A stretch of 64,000 bases of DNA. Origin: Akkermansia sp. (lineage in GTDB: Bacteria > Verrucomicrobiota > Verrucomicrobiia > Verrucomicrobiales > Akkermansiaceae). The notes beneath the pieces are model-generated. The model was given only the letters and a program-made list of their open reading frames with translations, ran no database searches and was not told the origin of the DNA. The stretch covers positions 62,001 through 126,000 of the forward strand of contig JAFZGW010000004.1 in the NCBI GenBank assembly GCA_017555205.1. The letters run 5' to 3'. Both the position numbers and the translations under genes were made by a program. Position 1 is the stretch's first letter; every line of letters starts with the position of its first letter. Below are positions 26,160-35,310 of this stretch, one piece after another.

Positions 26160-27404
26160 ATGAAAATAGCAGTTATCGGAAAAGGCGGGCGCGAACAGGC
26201 GCTGGTTGAGACTCTGGCGGCAAGCCCCTGCAAACCGCAGATGTTCACTTACCCCGGCAGCGACGCCATCAAACAGACAGCCACTCCCATACCGGCAAAC
26301 TCCTTCGATGAGCTTATCGCATGGCTGGTTGACAATCAAATCGACCTCTGCGTCGCCGGCGAAGAAAGCTACTTAGTGAAAGAAGACGGCTTGGCAAACC
26401 GTTGCGTTGCCGCCGGCATTCCCTGCTGGGGACCGCAGAAAGAAAGTGCACAGCTGGAAGCCAGTAAAGAATTCGCCAAAGAATTCCTCGTGCGCCACAA
26501 CATCCCCACAGGGAAGGCAACAGCCGTGGATAATTACGATGCAGCTATAGCCGCTATCGGCGGACAGTACCCCACCGTGCTGAAATTTGACGGCTTGGCC
26601 GCCGGCAAGGGTGTAGCCGTATGCGCAGACGCCGCAGCAGCCGAGGAATTCCTGAGCGAGGTATTCATCGAAAAACGTTTCGGCGAAGGCCGCCTACTGG
26701 TAGAGGAGTTCCTGACCGGCCCCGAGATTTCCATCTTCGGTGCCATTTGCGATGACAAATACCTCATTCTCTGCCCGGCTCGTGACTACAAGCGCCTGCA
26801 AGATGGCGATGAAGGCCCGAACACCGGCGGCATGGGTGCCGTTGCCTCGCGCCAGCTGGCAAGCGCCGAACTCATCAAAACCATCGAAGATACCATCGTT
26901 GCCCCCACCGTGAAAGGCCTGCAGGCAGACGGCCTGCCCTACCGCGGTTTCCTGTACTTCGGTTTGATGCTTACCCCGCAGGGGCCCAAAGTTATTGAAT
27001 ACAACTGCCGATTCGGCGACCCGGAATGCGAAGCAGTCATGCCGCTGCTGCGTGGCGACTTGGCCACCTTCTGCCTGAATGGCGCCAAGGGCGACTTCAC
27101 ACCCGAACTCATCTCCTTCGATGAAGGCTGGAGCGTATGCTGCATATTGGCCAGCGCCGGTTACCCGGCAAGCTCCCACAGCGGCGACCTCATCAGCGGG
27201 CTCGAAAACTGCGCTGCACGGGTGTTCCACTGCGGCACAAAGCAAACCCCCGAAGGCTGGGTTACTAACGGCGGCCGAGTGCTCGCCATCGTCGCTCAGG
27301 GCGCCACACTCGACGAAGCTCGCACCAGCGCGCACGCCGAGGCCGCAAAGGTCGACTTCTACGGCAGCCAACGCCGCAGCGACATCGCCTACAAAAATAT
27401 GTAA
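26160..27404 (+). CDS. purD: Phosphoribosylamine-glycine ligase
   Basis: This 414-residue ATP-grasp enzyme makes GAR, the second step of purine biosynthesis. It begins with the GAR-synthetase N-terminus VIGKGGREQAL (the usual signature is G-x-G-x-R-E-x-A), has the ATP-grasp core (TVLKFDGLAAGKGVAVC and LLVEEFLTGPEISIF), the GPNTGGMGA loop, and the metal-binding EYNCRFGDPECEAVMPLL motif. The ATG at 26160 is used over one at 26151 because it matches the family N-terminus and the leaderless promoter. It is followed by a strong terminator. Confidence 0.96.
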   Translation: MKIAVIGKGGREQALVETLAASPCKPQMFTYPGSDAIKQTATPIPANSFDELIAWLVDNQIDLCVAGEESYLVKEDGLANRCVAAGIPCWGPQKESAQLEASKEFAKEFLVRHNIPTGKATAVDNYDAAIAAIGGQYPTVLKFDGLAAGKGVAVCADAAAAEEFLSEVFIEKRFGEGRLLVEEFLTGPEISIFGAICDDKYLILCPARDYKRLQDGDEGPNTGGMGAVASRQLASAELIKTIEDTIVAPTVKGLQADGLPYRGFLYFGLMLTPQGPKVIEYNCRFGDPECEAVMPLLRGDLATFCLNGAKGDFTPELISFDEGWSVCCILASAGYPASSHSGDLISGLENCAARVFHCGTKQTPEGWVTNGGRVLAIVAQGATLDEARTSAHAEAAKVDFYGSQRRSDIAYKNM

Positions 27405-27421
27405 ACTCCCCTTTCACCCCC

Positions 27422-27450
27422 ACGAGCGCGCCCGTAGGCGCGCTCGTTTC
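27422..27450 (+). terminator. Terminator after purD
   Basis: A perfect 11-bp GC-rich stem (27422-27432 with 27437-27447), CGTA loop, then a short T-run. Confidence 0.8.
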
Positions 27451-27473
27451 ATTTATACCTACTATTAACGACT

Positions 27474-28550
27474 ATGACTGAACAAGCACTTAATTTTCTT
27501 TCCGAACTGCTCGACACCCCAGCCCCCACCGGCATGGAAATGGACGCCCAGCGCCTGTGGGCCAAGTACATGAAAGCCTTCACCGACGAGCAACAGTGCG
27601 ACGCCTACGGTTCCACATGGGCCGTATTGAAAAGCAAAAAGACCGATGCCCCCACCTTGATGCTCGATGCCCACGCCGATGAAATCGGATTCTCCATCCG
27701 CTACATTACCGAAAGCGGCTTTGCGCACGTCGAGCGACTCGGTGGGTCAGATGTAGCCATCGCCCGCGGCCGCAGACTGCGATTCTTCGGCACCGATGGT
27801 GAAGTAGTAGGCGTTATCGGCAATACCGCCATCCACATACGCGACGACGGCGACAAAGCCCCCAAGCTCTGGGAACTTTATGTAGACTTCGGCTGCAACA
27901 GCCGGGAAGAAGTGGAGGCACTCGGTCTGCGCGTGGGTGACAGGGGCGTTTACTGCGATGGCCCCCTCATGCTCAACAACGGCAAGCGCATAGTCTGCCG
28001 CGCGCTCGATGACAGGCTTTGCGGCTTCATACTGGCAGAAACCGCCCGTAAGCTCAAAGAAGAAAATATTGAGCCAGAGTGGAATATCGTTTTTGCCAAC
28101 ACCGTTCAGGAGGAAGTAGGCTGCATAGGCGCAGCCATGCTCACCTACCGAATTCAACCGGACGCAGCTATATGTTTAGACGTTACGCACGCCACAGACA
28201 CCCCTGGGCTGAATGCCGCCCGCTATGGCGACGTACATTTGGGCAAGGGAGCTTGCCTGTGCTTCGGCCCCGCCTGCCATCCCAACATCAACTCACGCTT
28301 GGAGCTCGTCGCAAACGAACAAAACATACCCATGCAGCGCGAAACCAGCGGCCGAACCACCGGCACTAATACTGACCAGATTTTCCGTTCCCGTAGCGGT
28401 GTACCGGCCACAAACCTTTCCCTTCCCCTGCGCTATATGCACAGCCCTGTAGAGACAGCCGATATGGCCGATGTGCAATCCTGCATCGACCTTCTCACCG
28501 CATTTATCAAATCCCTGCGTGCTGTCGACAACTTCCGCCACAAGCTCTAA
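27474..28550 (+). CDS. M42-family aminopeptidase (first of two)
   Basis: This 358-residue zinc peptidase has the M42 layout. Metal ligands and catalytic acids are visible: MLDAHADEIGF, the ALDDRLCGF segment, NTVQEEVGCIGA (catalytic Glu-Glu) and CLDVTHATDTPG. A PDZ-like insert follows the first metal ligand, as usual. These enzymes form large tetrahedral cytoplasmic complexes that trim peptides. A second family member is at 55309-56373 (SHSHN- and EEVGTRGA-type motifs), so the genome keeps at least two, perhaps with different specificities. Confidence 0.92.
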   Translation: MTEQALNFLSELLDTPAPTGMEMDAQRLWAKYMKAFTDEQQCDAYGSTWAVLKSKKTDAPTLMLDAHADEIGFSIRYITESGFAHVERLGGSDVAIARGRRLRFFGTDGEVVGVIGNTAIHIRDDGDKAPKLWELYVDFGCNSREEVEALGLRVGDRGVYCDGPLMLNNGKRIVCRALDDRLCGFILAETARKLKEENIEPEWNIVFANTVQEEVGCIGAAMLTYRIQPDAAICLDVTHATDTPGLNAARYGDVHLGKGACLCFGPACHPNINSRLELVANEQNIPMQRETSGRTTGTNTDQIFRSRSGVPATNLSLPLRYMHSPVETADMADVQSCIDLLTAFIKSLRAVDNFRHKL

Positions 28551-28700
28551 GAAAAACAACAGCAACAAAAAAACAAGCAAACTACGACCTCCGTCTTGAA
28601 TTCGGTGACGAGATTTTTCTAAATCCATCCACTTTTTTGCTTGACTCCCTGCAATGGAATGATAGACTGAATATACAATCTTCACACATACCATTAAATC

Positions 28701-29444
28701 ATGAAAAAGATTTTCTCTCTTTGCTCGGCCATCGCGATGGTTCTTACCGGTTTGACATGCTGCGGCGGTGGCGGTGACGACACCGCATTCGTCACGGCAG
28801 ACAAGTTCCGCTCCGGCACCGGCTTACAGCTTATCGGCAACCCCACATTCATCATCGAGCCCGGTTTTTCGATGGATTACGACGGTGATTGGCCCACGTT
28901 GCCCGATGGTTCGCCCGCAGTTCCCGACTTCACCGTTCCCGGTACCGGCAGTGAAGAAATTCCCGATGACCCCGACACTCCCGATGTTGACGAGTTTGAG
29001 CCGGCCAGAGATCCCGAGAAACTTCACCCCACCGGCAAAATGGTAATCGTGCATCGTAACATTACAGCAGGTAATAGCAAATACAATCAGGCTGCTCTTG
29101 TAACATACTGCATGACCAAAGAAAACATCGGTGTAGCTAAGTTCTCCTTCGACCAGCGCATCCTTGAGGATGAGAACCTTATTCAAGGTATGGGCATATC
29201 CTTCAGCGGCGGCAATAACAACAACTGGAACAACAACAACAACAACAACGATACGCTTGACCGTATCTCCATGAGCAGCCTTGCCGCTGTAAACGTTACT
29301 ATCTACTTCAACTTCAATAACGGTCAGGCAACTGTTATGATTACCGCCACCGGTGTAAGCGTAGAAGAAGGCGATAAGGATGTCTACACAGCTGAAGAGG
29401 TTGTGCTGACTGCCAACAGCGTGCAGTTCCTTGTGAAGAAATAA
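28701..29444 (+). CDS. Acidic, Asn-rich exported lipoprotein-like protein
   Basis: This 247-residue protein has a signal peptide (MKKIFSLCSAIAMVLTGLTC) with a plausible lipobox Cys. A region rich in Asp and Pro (EEIPDDPDTPDVDEFEPARD) follows, and a run of Asn with one Trp (NNNNWNNNNNNN) lies near residue 173. The C-terminal part is predicted to be beta-rich. I recognise no family. A TTGACT-16-TAGACT promoter is plausible near 28640-28667. Terminated by the hairpin at 29473. Confidence 0.75.
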   Translation: MKKIFSLCSAIAMVLTGLTCCGGGGDDTAFVTADKFRSGTGLQLIGNPTFIIEPGFSMDYDGDWPTLPDGSPAVPDFTVPGTGSEEIPDDPDTPDVDEFEPARDPEKLHPTGKMVIVHRNITAGNSKYNQAALVTYCMTKENIGVAKFSFDQRILEDENLIQGMGISFSGGNNNNWNNNNNNNDTLDRISMSSLAAVNVTIYFNFNNGQATVMITATGVSVEEGDKDVYTAEEVVLTANSVQFLVKK

Positions 29445-29472
29445 GCTGAATTAACAAAAACTTTTACCCTCA

Positions 29473-29505
29473 CCCGCAGCGAGCTACAGCTCCCTGCGGG
29501 TTTTT
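29473..29505 (+). terminator. Terminator after the acidic lipoprotein gene
   Basis: Stem CCCGCAG (29473-29479) with CTGCGGG (29494-29500), with an inner GAGCT/AGCTC pairing, then five T residues. Confidence 0.85.
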
Positions 29506-29549
29506 ACGTCTGCAAATCCCGGGGCAACAAGGCGCGTACACAAATGGGC

Positions 29550-29577
29550 TTGCCATTGAAGCAAAAAGGTGTATAAT
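29550..29577 (+). promoter_or_regulatory. Promoter of the metallo-beta-lactamase-fold gene
   Basis: TTGCCA (29550-29555), 16 bp, TATAAT (29572-29577); the ATG at 29585 follows after 7 nt. Confidence 0.75.
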
Positions 29578-29584
29578 AGCCGCC

Positions 29585-30214
29585 ATGAGCGCTGATATTC
29601 AGGTATACACAGGCGGCCCGTGCATGTGCAATGGGTACCTGGTAAAATGTGGCAATAGCTATGTGGCCATAGATGCCCCACTGGGCTTTGCCGATTGGGT
29701 GGCAAGTAAATTACCTGCCGATGCAGTGCTGACAGACCTGCTTATCACCCACCAACACTTTGACCATGTACAGGGAGCAGCCGCATTGACAGCCCTTACC
29801 GGTTGCAAAGTGCATGCCTGTATGCCCTACAGCAAGGAGCTCACGCTCGAAGATATGGCTGCCCGCAGTTGGGGCGGTGGGTTGGATGTACCCCCCTTCC
29901 GGATAGATGATGTTTTCGGCACCGGCTGCACCACAGCAGAGTGGGGCGGGAGCCGTTGGAACATCTACCACATACCCGGGCATTCCCCGGACGGCGTAGC
30001 CTACGAATGTGTTGACACGCAAAATATCTTCTGCGGCGACATCTTGTTCGAAGGTTCCGTAGGGCGCACGGATTTCCCCGGCGGCAGCATGGCAACCCTC
30101 ATACGCGGGATACGCGAAAAATTGTTACCACTACCCCACACTACTATGGTTAACAGCGGGCACGGCCCGACCACCACCATAGGAGAAGAAACGCTCAACA
30201 ACCCCTACCTGTAA
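29585..30214 (+). CDS. Metallo-beta-lactamase-fold hydrolase (GloB-like)
   Basis: This 209-residue protein has the binuclear metal motif THQHFDH (H-x-H-x-D-H), a later metal His in IPGHSPDG, and the bridging Asp in FCGDILFEGSVGR, followed by the C-terminal NSGHGPTTT His. This is the glyoxalase II-like subgroup, which hydrolyses thioesters such as S-lactoylglutathione or related compounds. The substrate is not known. The DEAD-box helicase gene follows at 38 bp and may be co-transcribed. Confidence 0.9.
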   Translation: MSADIQVYTGGPCMCNGYLVKCGNSYVAIDAPLGFADWVASKLPADAVLTDLLITHQHFDHVQGAAALTALTGCKVHACMPYSKELTLEDMAARSWGGGLDVPPFRIDDVFGTGCTTAEWGGSRWNIYHIPGHSPDGVAYECVDTQNIFCGDILFEGSVGRTDFPGGSMATLIRGIREKLLPLPHTTMVNSGHGPTTTIGEETLNNPYL

Positions 30215-30252
30215 AGAGCGAAAATTTTATAACAAGAAAACAGCAAAAAGAG

Positions 30253-31449
30253 ATGACATTTGACGAACTGGGGCTCACGCCCCCCATTCTGCAGGCAGTG
30301 AAAGACTGCGGCTACGAGGCTCCCACCCCCATTCAGGAACAAGCTATCCCCATTGTTCTGGACGGGAAAGACGTCATTGGCGCGTCTCAAACAGGCACCG
30401 GCAAGTCCGCCGCTTTTGCCCTGCCCCTGCTCACACGCATAGAGGCCAACGGACTGCCGCAAGTACTGGTACTTGAACCCACACGTGAACTTGCCGACCA
30501 ATTGGCAGAGTCCTTCCGTACATACGCCAAGCACACGCCCATCAAGGTTGCCCTGCTCTACGGCGGCGTGGGCTATGGCAAGCAAACGGAAGAGCTGAAA
30601 GCCGGAGCCGAAGTCATTGTTGCCACACCCGGTCGTTTGGTAGACCACTTCTACCGTGGCAACATGAAGTTCAAAACAGTTAAACACCTTGTGCTCGATG
30701 AGGTGGACCGCATGACCGACATGGGGTTCCTGCCTATCGTGCGCAAGATTGTTAACCTGTGCCCGTGGGACGGCCGCCAGACTCTCTTCTTCTCCGCCAC
30801 GATGCCGCAGATTTTGCAAGGCTTTGCGAAGTGGTGCCTGACTGACCCGGTAGAAATCGCCATTGCCCGCCGCGAAGTAGCCGAAACCATCTCGCACGCC
30901 TTCTACCCGGTGGGCCTCGACCAGCGCGACGAGTTGCTGCTGGCCTTGGTAAAAGCCACCGCCTTCACCAACCTCATGGTCTTCACGCGTACCCGAAAGG
31001 AGGCCGACACCGTGGCCAACATGCTCAGCAACGCCGGCTGGGGTAAGGAGGTCACCGTCATGCACTCCGACATTCCCCAGAAGGAACGCATGGCAGCCCT
31101 CAAGGGATTTAAGGAGGATAAATACCGCATACTCGTTGCGACCGATGTTGCAGCCCGCGGTATCGACGTAAGCGGCGTGACTCACGTTATCAACTACCGA
31201 GTACCGGAAAATCCGGAGGATTACGTGCACCGCATTGGTCGTACCGGTCGTGCGGAGGCGCAAGGGGATGCCTTTACCCTGCTCACCGCCGATGAAGTGG
31301 ACTTTGCCAAGAGCGTGGAAAACTTCATTTCGCGAAAGATTGAGCGCCGCAAACTCGAAGGGTTCAACTATGCGTATACCGCCCTTCTCGATGAAGGCGC
31401 TAAGCCCCTGCGCAAACCCCGCCCTGCGCCCAAGCGCCGCCGCCGCTGA
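30253..31449 (+). CDS. DEAD-box RNA helicase (RhlE-like)
   Basis: This 398-residue helicase has the Q motif (PTPIQEQAIP), Walker A (ASQTGTGKSAAF), motif Ia (PTRELADQ), motif II as DEVD (VLDEVDRMTD; D-E-V-D instead of D-E-A-D), motif III SAT (FFSATMPQ), and motif VI HRIGRTGRA. It ends with a short basic tail (RKPRPAPKRRRR) typical of RhlE types that bind RNA. It probably remodels RNA in ribosome assembly or decay. Pairing with pnp and YhaM in the genome would fit RNA turnover (inference). Confidence 0.92.
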   Translation: MTFDELGLTPPILQAVKDCGYEAPTPIQEQAIPIVLDGKDVIGASQTGTGKSAAFALPLLTRIEANGLPQVLVLEPTRELADQLAESFRTYAKHTPIKVALLYGGVGYGKQTEELKAGAEVIVATPGRLVDHFYRGNMKFKTVKHLVLDEVDRMTDMGFLPIVRKIVNLCPWDGRQTLFFSATMPQILQGFAKWCLTDPVEIAIARREVAETISHAFYPVGLDQRDELLLALVKATAFTNLMVFTRTRKEADTVANMLSNAGWGKEVTVMHSDIPQKERMAALKGFKEDKYRILVATDVAARGIDVSGVTHVINYRVPENPEDYVHRIGRTGRAEAQGDAFTLLTADEVDFAKSVENFISRKIERRKLEGFNYAYTALLDEGAKPLRKPRPAPKRRRR

Positions 31450-31482
31450 TTTTTCATCGCCCCCCCAGCCCACCGAATTGCC

Positions 31483-32568
31483 ATGGAGTTATCGGATATC
31501 GACCTTCGCATATTGGCCGTAGCCGAAGACCGCCTTACCGGCTTTCACGCACACCCGTTCGATGAGATAGCCGCGCGCTGCGGTGTGCCGGCAGATGTAG
31601 TGCTGGAGCGCATGCGCGCCCTGCTGACCGGGGGAGCTATACGGCGTATACGCCAAACCCTGCTGACCACCGCCTTGGCCGAGGGTGCGCTCGTAGCTTG
31701 GAAAGTACCGACAGAGCTGGAGGAGAGCGCCTACATCTGGCTGTGCGAGCACGACCCCTTCACCGGGCACGTTGTGCTGCGCAGCTGCGACACTCCCACT
31801 TCCCCCGGCGCGGACTACCGCTTGTGGACCACACTGAAAGTCCCCACCGGGTATGGCACCGTGCACGAGCACTGCCGCACCCTGGCGGCTCATATCGGCG
31901 CCACAGATTTTGTTCCCCTGCCGGTAGTCGGCATGTTTGCGCTGGGTGTGGGCCATGTGCGCCGTGCAAAACTGCAACCGGGTGACAAATTGGCGGAGCC
32001 ACCGCGCATGCAACGCCCGGCTCACCCGGTACTCACGGAGCGCGAGTGGCAAGTGCTGCTCACGCTCAAAGAAAGCCTGCAACTCCACGAACTCACCCGC
32101 AGCCCATGGGTAGCTCGCGCACAAGCACTGGGCATGAGCCACGAGCAGTTCTGCACTATAGCAACAGCCCTTGACGAGCGTGGTGCCATCGGTCGTTTTG
32201 CAACCTTCCTCGACCATACCCGCAACAGCGGCAAACATAGCGGCACCGGTGCAGCCGGCCTGTTTCACTGGACCGTTCCGCCCGGCATGGAAGAGCAAGC
32301 CGGGGCTGAATGCGGGCGCCACCTGTGCATGACCCACTGCTACTGGCGCAGTGGCGGAGCCCCCTTCGGCGGTGCGCAAATTATGGGCGTGACCCATGCA
32401 ACCACCCGCGATGGGGTACGAGCCCACAAAGCCGCCATAGATTCCCACCTGGCCGCCTGCGGCATACCGGTGTTGCACACGGCGACTTTCTGGAGTGAAC
32501 GAGCCGAGATTCGCCCCAGCGAAATTTCACCACTCGCCTATCAATCCTGGTGCGAGCAGTACCGCTGA
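31483..32568 (+). CDS. Tandem Lrp/AsnC-like protein resembling a fused siroheme decarboxylase (AhbA-AhbB)
   Basis: This 361-residue protein has two similar halves. Each has a winged-helix N-terminal segment (ILAVAEDRLTGFHAHPFDEIAA then GAIRRIRQTLL; and VLLTLKESLQLHELTRSPW then GAIGRFATFLDH) and a ferredoxin-like segment containing His/Arg residues (VVLRSCDTP; LCMTHCYWRSG). Siroheme decarboxylases and the related NirDL/GH proteins have this Lrp-like fold and work as pairs. Here both halves are in one chain. A role in heme or heme d1 formation is plausible, but a transcription regulator cannot be excluded. No other heme gene is nearby. Confidence 0.6.
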   Translation: MELSDIDLRILAVAEDRLTGFHAHPFDEIAARCGVPADVVLERMRALLTGGAIRRIRQTLLTTALAEGALVAWKVPTELEESAYIWLCEHDPFTGHVVLRSCDTPTSPGADYRLWTTLKVPTGYGTVHEHCRTLAAHIGATDFVPLPVVGMFALGVGHVRRAKLQPGDKLAEPPRMQRPAHPVLTEREWQVLLTLKESLQLHELTRSPWVARAQALGMSHEQFCTIATALDERGAIGRFATFLDHTRNSGKHSGTGAAGLFHWTVPPGMEEQAGAECGRHLCMTHCYWRSGGAPFGGAQIMGVTHATTRDGVRAHKAAIDSHLAACGIPVLHTATFWSERAEIRPSEISPLAYQSWCEQYR

Positions 32569-32592
32569 GATAGCGACAACGCAAAATCTAAA

Positions 32593-32634
32593 AAGCCCCT
32601 CTCCCGCCACAAATCAGGCATAGGAGAGGGGCTT
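32593..32634. terminator. Convergent bidirectional terminator
   Basis: A perfect 12-bp stem (32593-32604 with 32623-32634) lies between two convergent genes. The A-run on the left side gives T residues for the minus-strand transcript. Confidence 0.8.
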
Positions 32635-32651
32635 ACACCACACAACGGAAA

Positions 32652-34190
32652 TTATCGTCGGGCACCGGTTCCGCGCACAGGCTTCTTTTTCCCCACGCGC
32701 AAAAGTCGGGCTATGGATTGGTGCCCATTCATTTCAGCAACCTTGAATGGAGTCGCTCCCTTTTTATCTGCCTTGCTGCGGTCAATAGTCGGCTCAGCCA
32801 GCAACAATCGCACCATATCAATATTGCCCTGCTCGGCAGCAACATGCAGCGCCGTTCTCCCACGCGAATCCCCCCGGTTCACATCCACCGCTTTATCATC
32901 TAAGAACAACCGCACCGTAGCAGGATTTCCGGACTGCACGGCAGCAATCAACGGCGTACGCCCATCTGCGGCCGGACTATCGGAATCCGCCCCGGGGATA
33001 TTCAGCAACAATTTGACACCTGCCGTATTTCCGGCCTCACCGAACGCCACCAACAGCTCCGACGACAGGAACCACAACCAGCCGCTTACTGTCACGAGCA
33101 ACGCAACCACTGCCGCGCCCAACATAAGCTCCCCACACGAAACCCGACGGTGCGGCCTATCAACATACACAGGGGAACACTCCACCGAGCCGCAGTCAGC
33201 AAACTCGCGAGCGCCCAAATTCACCGCATCTATTTTAAATCCGCGCTTTACAGCCGCATTGGCCGCCGGTTTTCCCAACGCTAAGCGCCACTCTTGTGCA
33301 TTCGGCCAGCGCTTGTCGGGCTCCATCTCCAATGCTCGGTCAATCCCTTGCAGGAATTCATAGCGAAAGCGTTGTTGCAAATCACGGCGTCCGGCCAAGG
33401 GCTGATATGCGGCCTTACCACTGCTACGGTCAGTACACCGCGGCACACGGCTACCGGTTATCAAGCGATAAAAAGTAGCAGCCAATGAATACAAATCTGC
33501 ACGCAAATCGGGCATATTGCCCTGCACCGCCAGCTCCGGCGATGTGCATTCACCCACCTTGGGAACATAACCAAATGTACTCTCCGCTAAATCAACCATC
33601 ATGCAGAAATCACTAATAACCGGGGTACCATCCACCCGCAAGCGAACCGTGCGCGGGGATATATTGCCATGCAGCAAACCACGGCCGTGCATATAGTCCA
33701 GAGCTCCCAGCAAATCATACAACAACGGGTGCAGTACTGCCTGATTTACTTTTTCCGGCTCGGACAGCGCTACCGCCAGCTCCTCGCCGGCTAAGGTATC
33801 AGCCACGGCATAAACAGTACCACGCGCTTTGAACACGGAACGAACAGCTGCAATATTGACGTGCTCCAGCCGCGCTGCCGCAGCTGCTCGGTTGCGAAAA
33901 TCCTCCAATGTGGCATTGTAATCGGGAACCAGGCGCTCATTGAGTGCGGTAACCCACTCTCGATTATGCTCGCGTTTAGCATAGGCCGTAGGCAGGTTTT
34001 CGTAAATAGTGACTGCCCCGCCACTCATGACATCACGCCCTCGGTAAATAATCGCCTGAGCACTCTGCCGCAGCACGCTCACAATTTCAAAACTCCCCAA
34101 TCCAAACCCCGGGGGCAATTCACGACCAAGCACCTCCGCAACGGGGGCAGTCGGCGTTACATCTATATTTTGAGTTTCGTATTCCTGCAT
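32652..34190 (-). CDS. Kinase-fold protein without catalytic residues, with membrane helix and ankyrin repeats
   Basis: This 512-residue protein has a Ser/Thr kinase-like domain (about residues 30-305), one transmembrane helix (LMLGAAVVALLVTVSGWLWF), and three to four C-terminal ankyrin repeats (DGRTPLIAAVQSGNPATVRL, SRGRTALHVAAEQGNIDMVR). Key catalytic positions are changed: the catalytic loop is LLHGNISPRTV, not H-R-D, the magnesium loop is SDFCMM with C in place of G, and no VAIK Lys is visible. It is probably a pseudokinase that binds partners. The C-terminal ankyrins would be extracytoplasmic if the kinase is inside. The gene follows a related broken gene by 36 bp in the same direction. 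Confidence 0.82.
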   Translation of the reverse strand: MQEYETQNIDVTPTAPVAEVLGRELPPGFGLGSFEIVSVLRQSAQAIIYRGRDVMSGGAVTIYENLPTAYAKREHNREWVTALNERLVPDYNATLEDFRNRAAAAARLEHVNIAAVRSVFKARGTVYAVADTLAGEELAVALSEPEKVNQAVLHPLLYDLLGALDYMHGRGLLHGNISPRTVRLRVDGTPVISDFCMMVDLAESTFGYVPKVGECTSPELAVQGNMPDLRADLYSLAATFYRLITGSRVPRCTDRSSGKAAYQPLAGRRDLQQRFRYEFLQGIDRALEMEPDKRWPNAQEWRLALGKPAANAAVKRGFKIDAVNLGAREFADCGSVECSPVYVDRPHRRVSCGELMLGAAVVALLVTVSGWLWFLSSELLVAFGEAGNTAGVKLLLNIPGADSDSPAADGRTPLIAAVQSGNPATVRLFLDDKAVDVNRGDSRGRTALHVAAEQGNIDMVRLLLAEPTIDRSKADKKGATPFKVAEMNGHQSIARLLRVGKKKPVRGTGARR

Positions 34191-34226
34191 GGATTTTAGA
34201 TGTGTAACTAAAAGGTTGAATAAAAA

Positions 34227-35310
34227 TTACATGAACAATTGACAGGCCACCGGCGGTGCTATATCGCCCGGACAAAGCGCAGCAGATGCACCATCCCCCG
34301 CACCACATTGAACAAGAGCATACAACAACAAGAGCAAGAGTAGCGAGAGAAGCAATACGGCGCCCATACACCCCCACCACCGACTGCCATGCCTCACTTT
34401 TTCACCATTCAGGGCCTGTACCCACTCAGCTATATTTTGCCAGCGGTCTTGCGGCCATATCTCCATAGCCCTGTCAATAGTGGACAAAAATTCACGGCTG
34501 TAGCGCCCGTACAACTCCGAGCACTCGGTAAGCGGACGATAGGGCACGCCATCATAGGAACGATATATGCAATTGGGCGGCAGTTCCCCGGTTATAAGGC
34601 GATAGCATATCCCCCCCCAGCGAATACATATCCGACCATGGTCCAACCGGTAGCTTAGCCTGCAACAGCTCCAGCGGCCGATAACAAAGGGTAGGCAACG
34701 CATCTGCCGCATGCTCAGGCGGAGTCTCCCGACTATCATCAGGACCGATGATAACAGGACTACCATCCTGCCGCATCAATATGTTGTCGAGACTCAGCGA
34801 TTTGTGCAACACACCCGCCCCATGCAGCGCAGTCAGGGCGTCAAGTAACTTAAGTAAGCGGGCTTTCAGCCATGCCTCCGTCACCATCTCCGGTGCGGGG
34901 GCTGCCTGCAACAACGTGGGGCTGTGATCGTATGGCTGCACGGTGTATACCGTACCCAGTGCGGCAAAAGCACGCTGCACCGGCAGCACCCCGGGGTGAT
35001 TCACCTTCGACAAACAGTGCGCCTTGTGCAGAAAATCCGACCGACGGCGCTCAACCAAGGCGGATTTCTCAGCCGCCACCGGCACAACCCGGCACCCACC
35101 CGGCTCACGCTCCACATGTGGTACCGGAAAAAACTCACGCAGCACAACAGTCTGCTGCTCCTGTGCATTAATCGCCAGATAGGCTATACAATTCGCGCTG
35201 CGGTACAGTGGGCTCAGTATCTCATAATCTCCCAACAACACCCCCGCAGGCAGCACCTGCTCCTTCGGTCTGATTGTCCCCACTTCGTTCCTGGCATTTT
35301 TACCCATCAT
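34227..35310 (-). pseudogene. Second kinase-fold gene, frameshifted at a G8 tract
   Basis: The first 252-residue frame starts at 35310 and gives a kinase-like N-lobe and C-lobe. Its catalytic loop is VLHKSLSLDNI (HKS, not HRD) and it has GPDD where DFG is expected. At WSDMYSLGG the frame goes wrong; a +1 frame continues as CYRLITGELPPNCIYRSYDG and ends with a transmembrane helix of repeated Leu. The match to the neighbouring gene (YSLAATFYRLITGS) shows that both frames belong to one protein. Removing one base from the run of eight C (34611-34618) would give one 360-residue protein. It may be phase-variable, a true pseudogene or a sequencing error. Confidence 0.8.
34611..34618 (-). repeat. Poly-G8 tract at the frameshift
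   Basis: Eight consecutive C on the plus strand (eight G in the coding strand). Seven G would restore a continuous kinase-like reading frame. Confidence 0.9.

Noticed and set aside
30205..31473. 422-codon minus-strand frame
   Set aside because: Antisense to the DEAD-box helicase, which has all helicase motifs.
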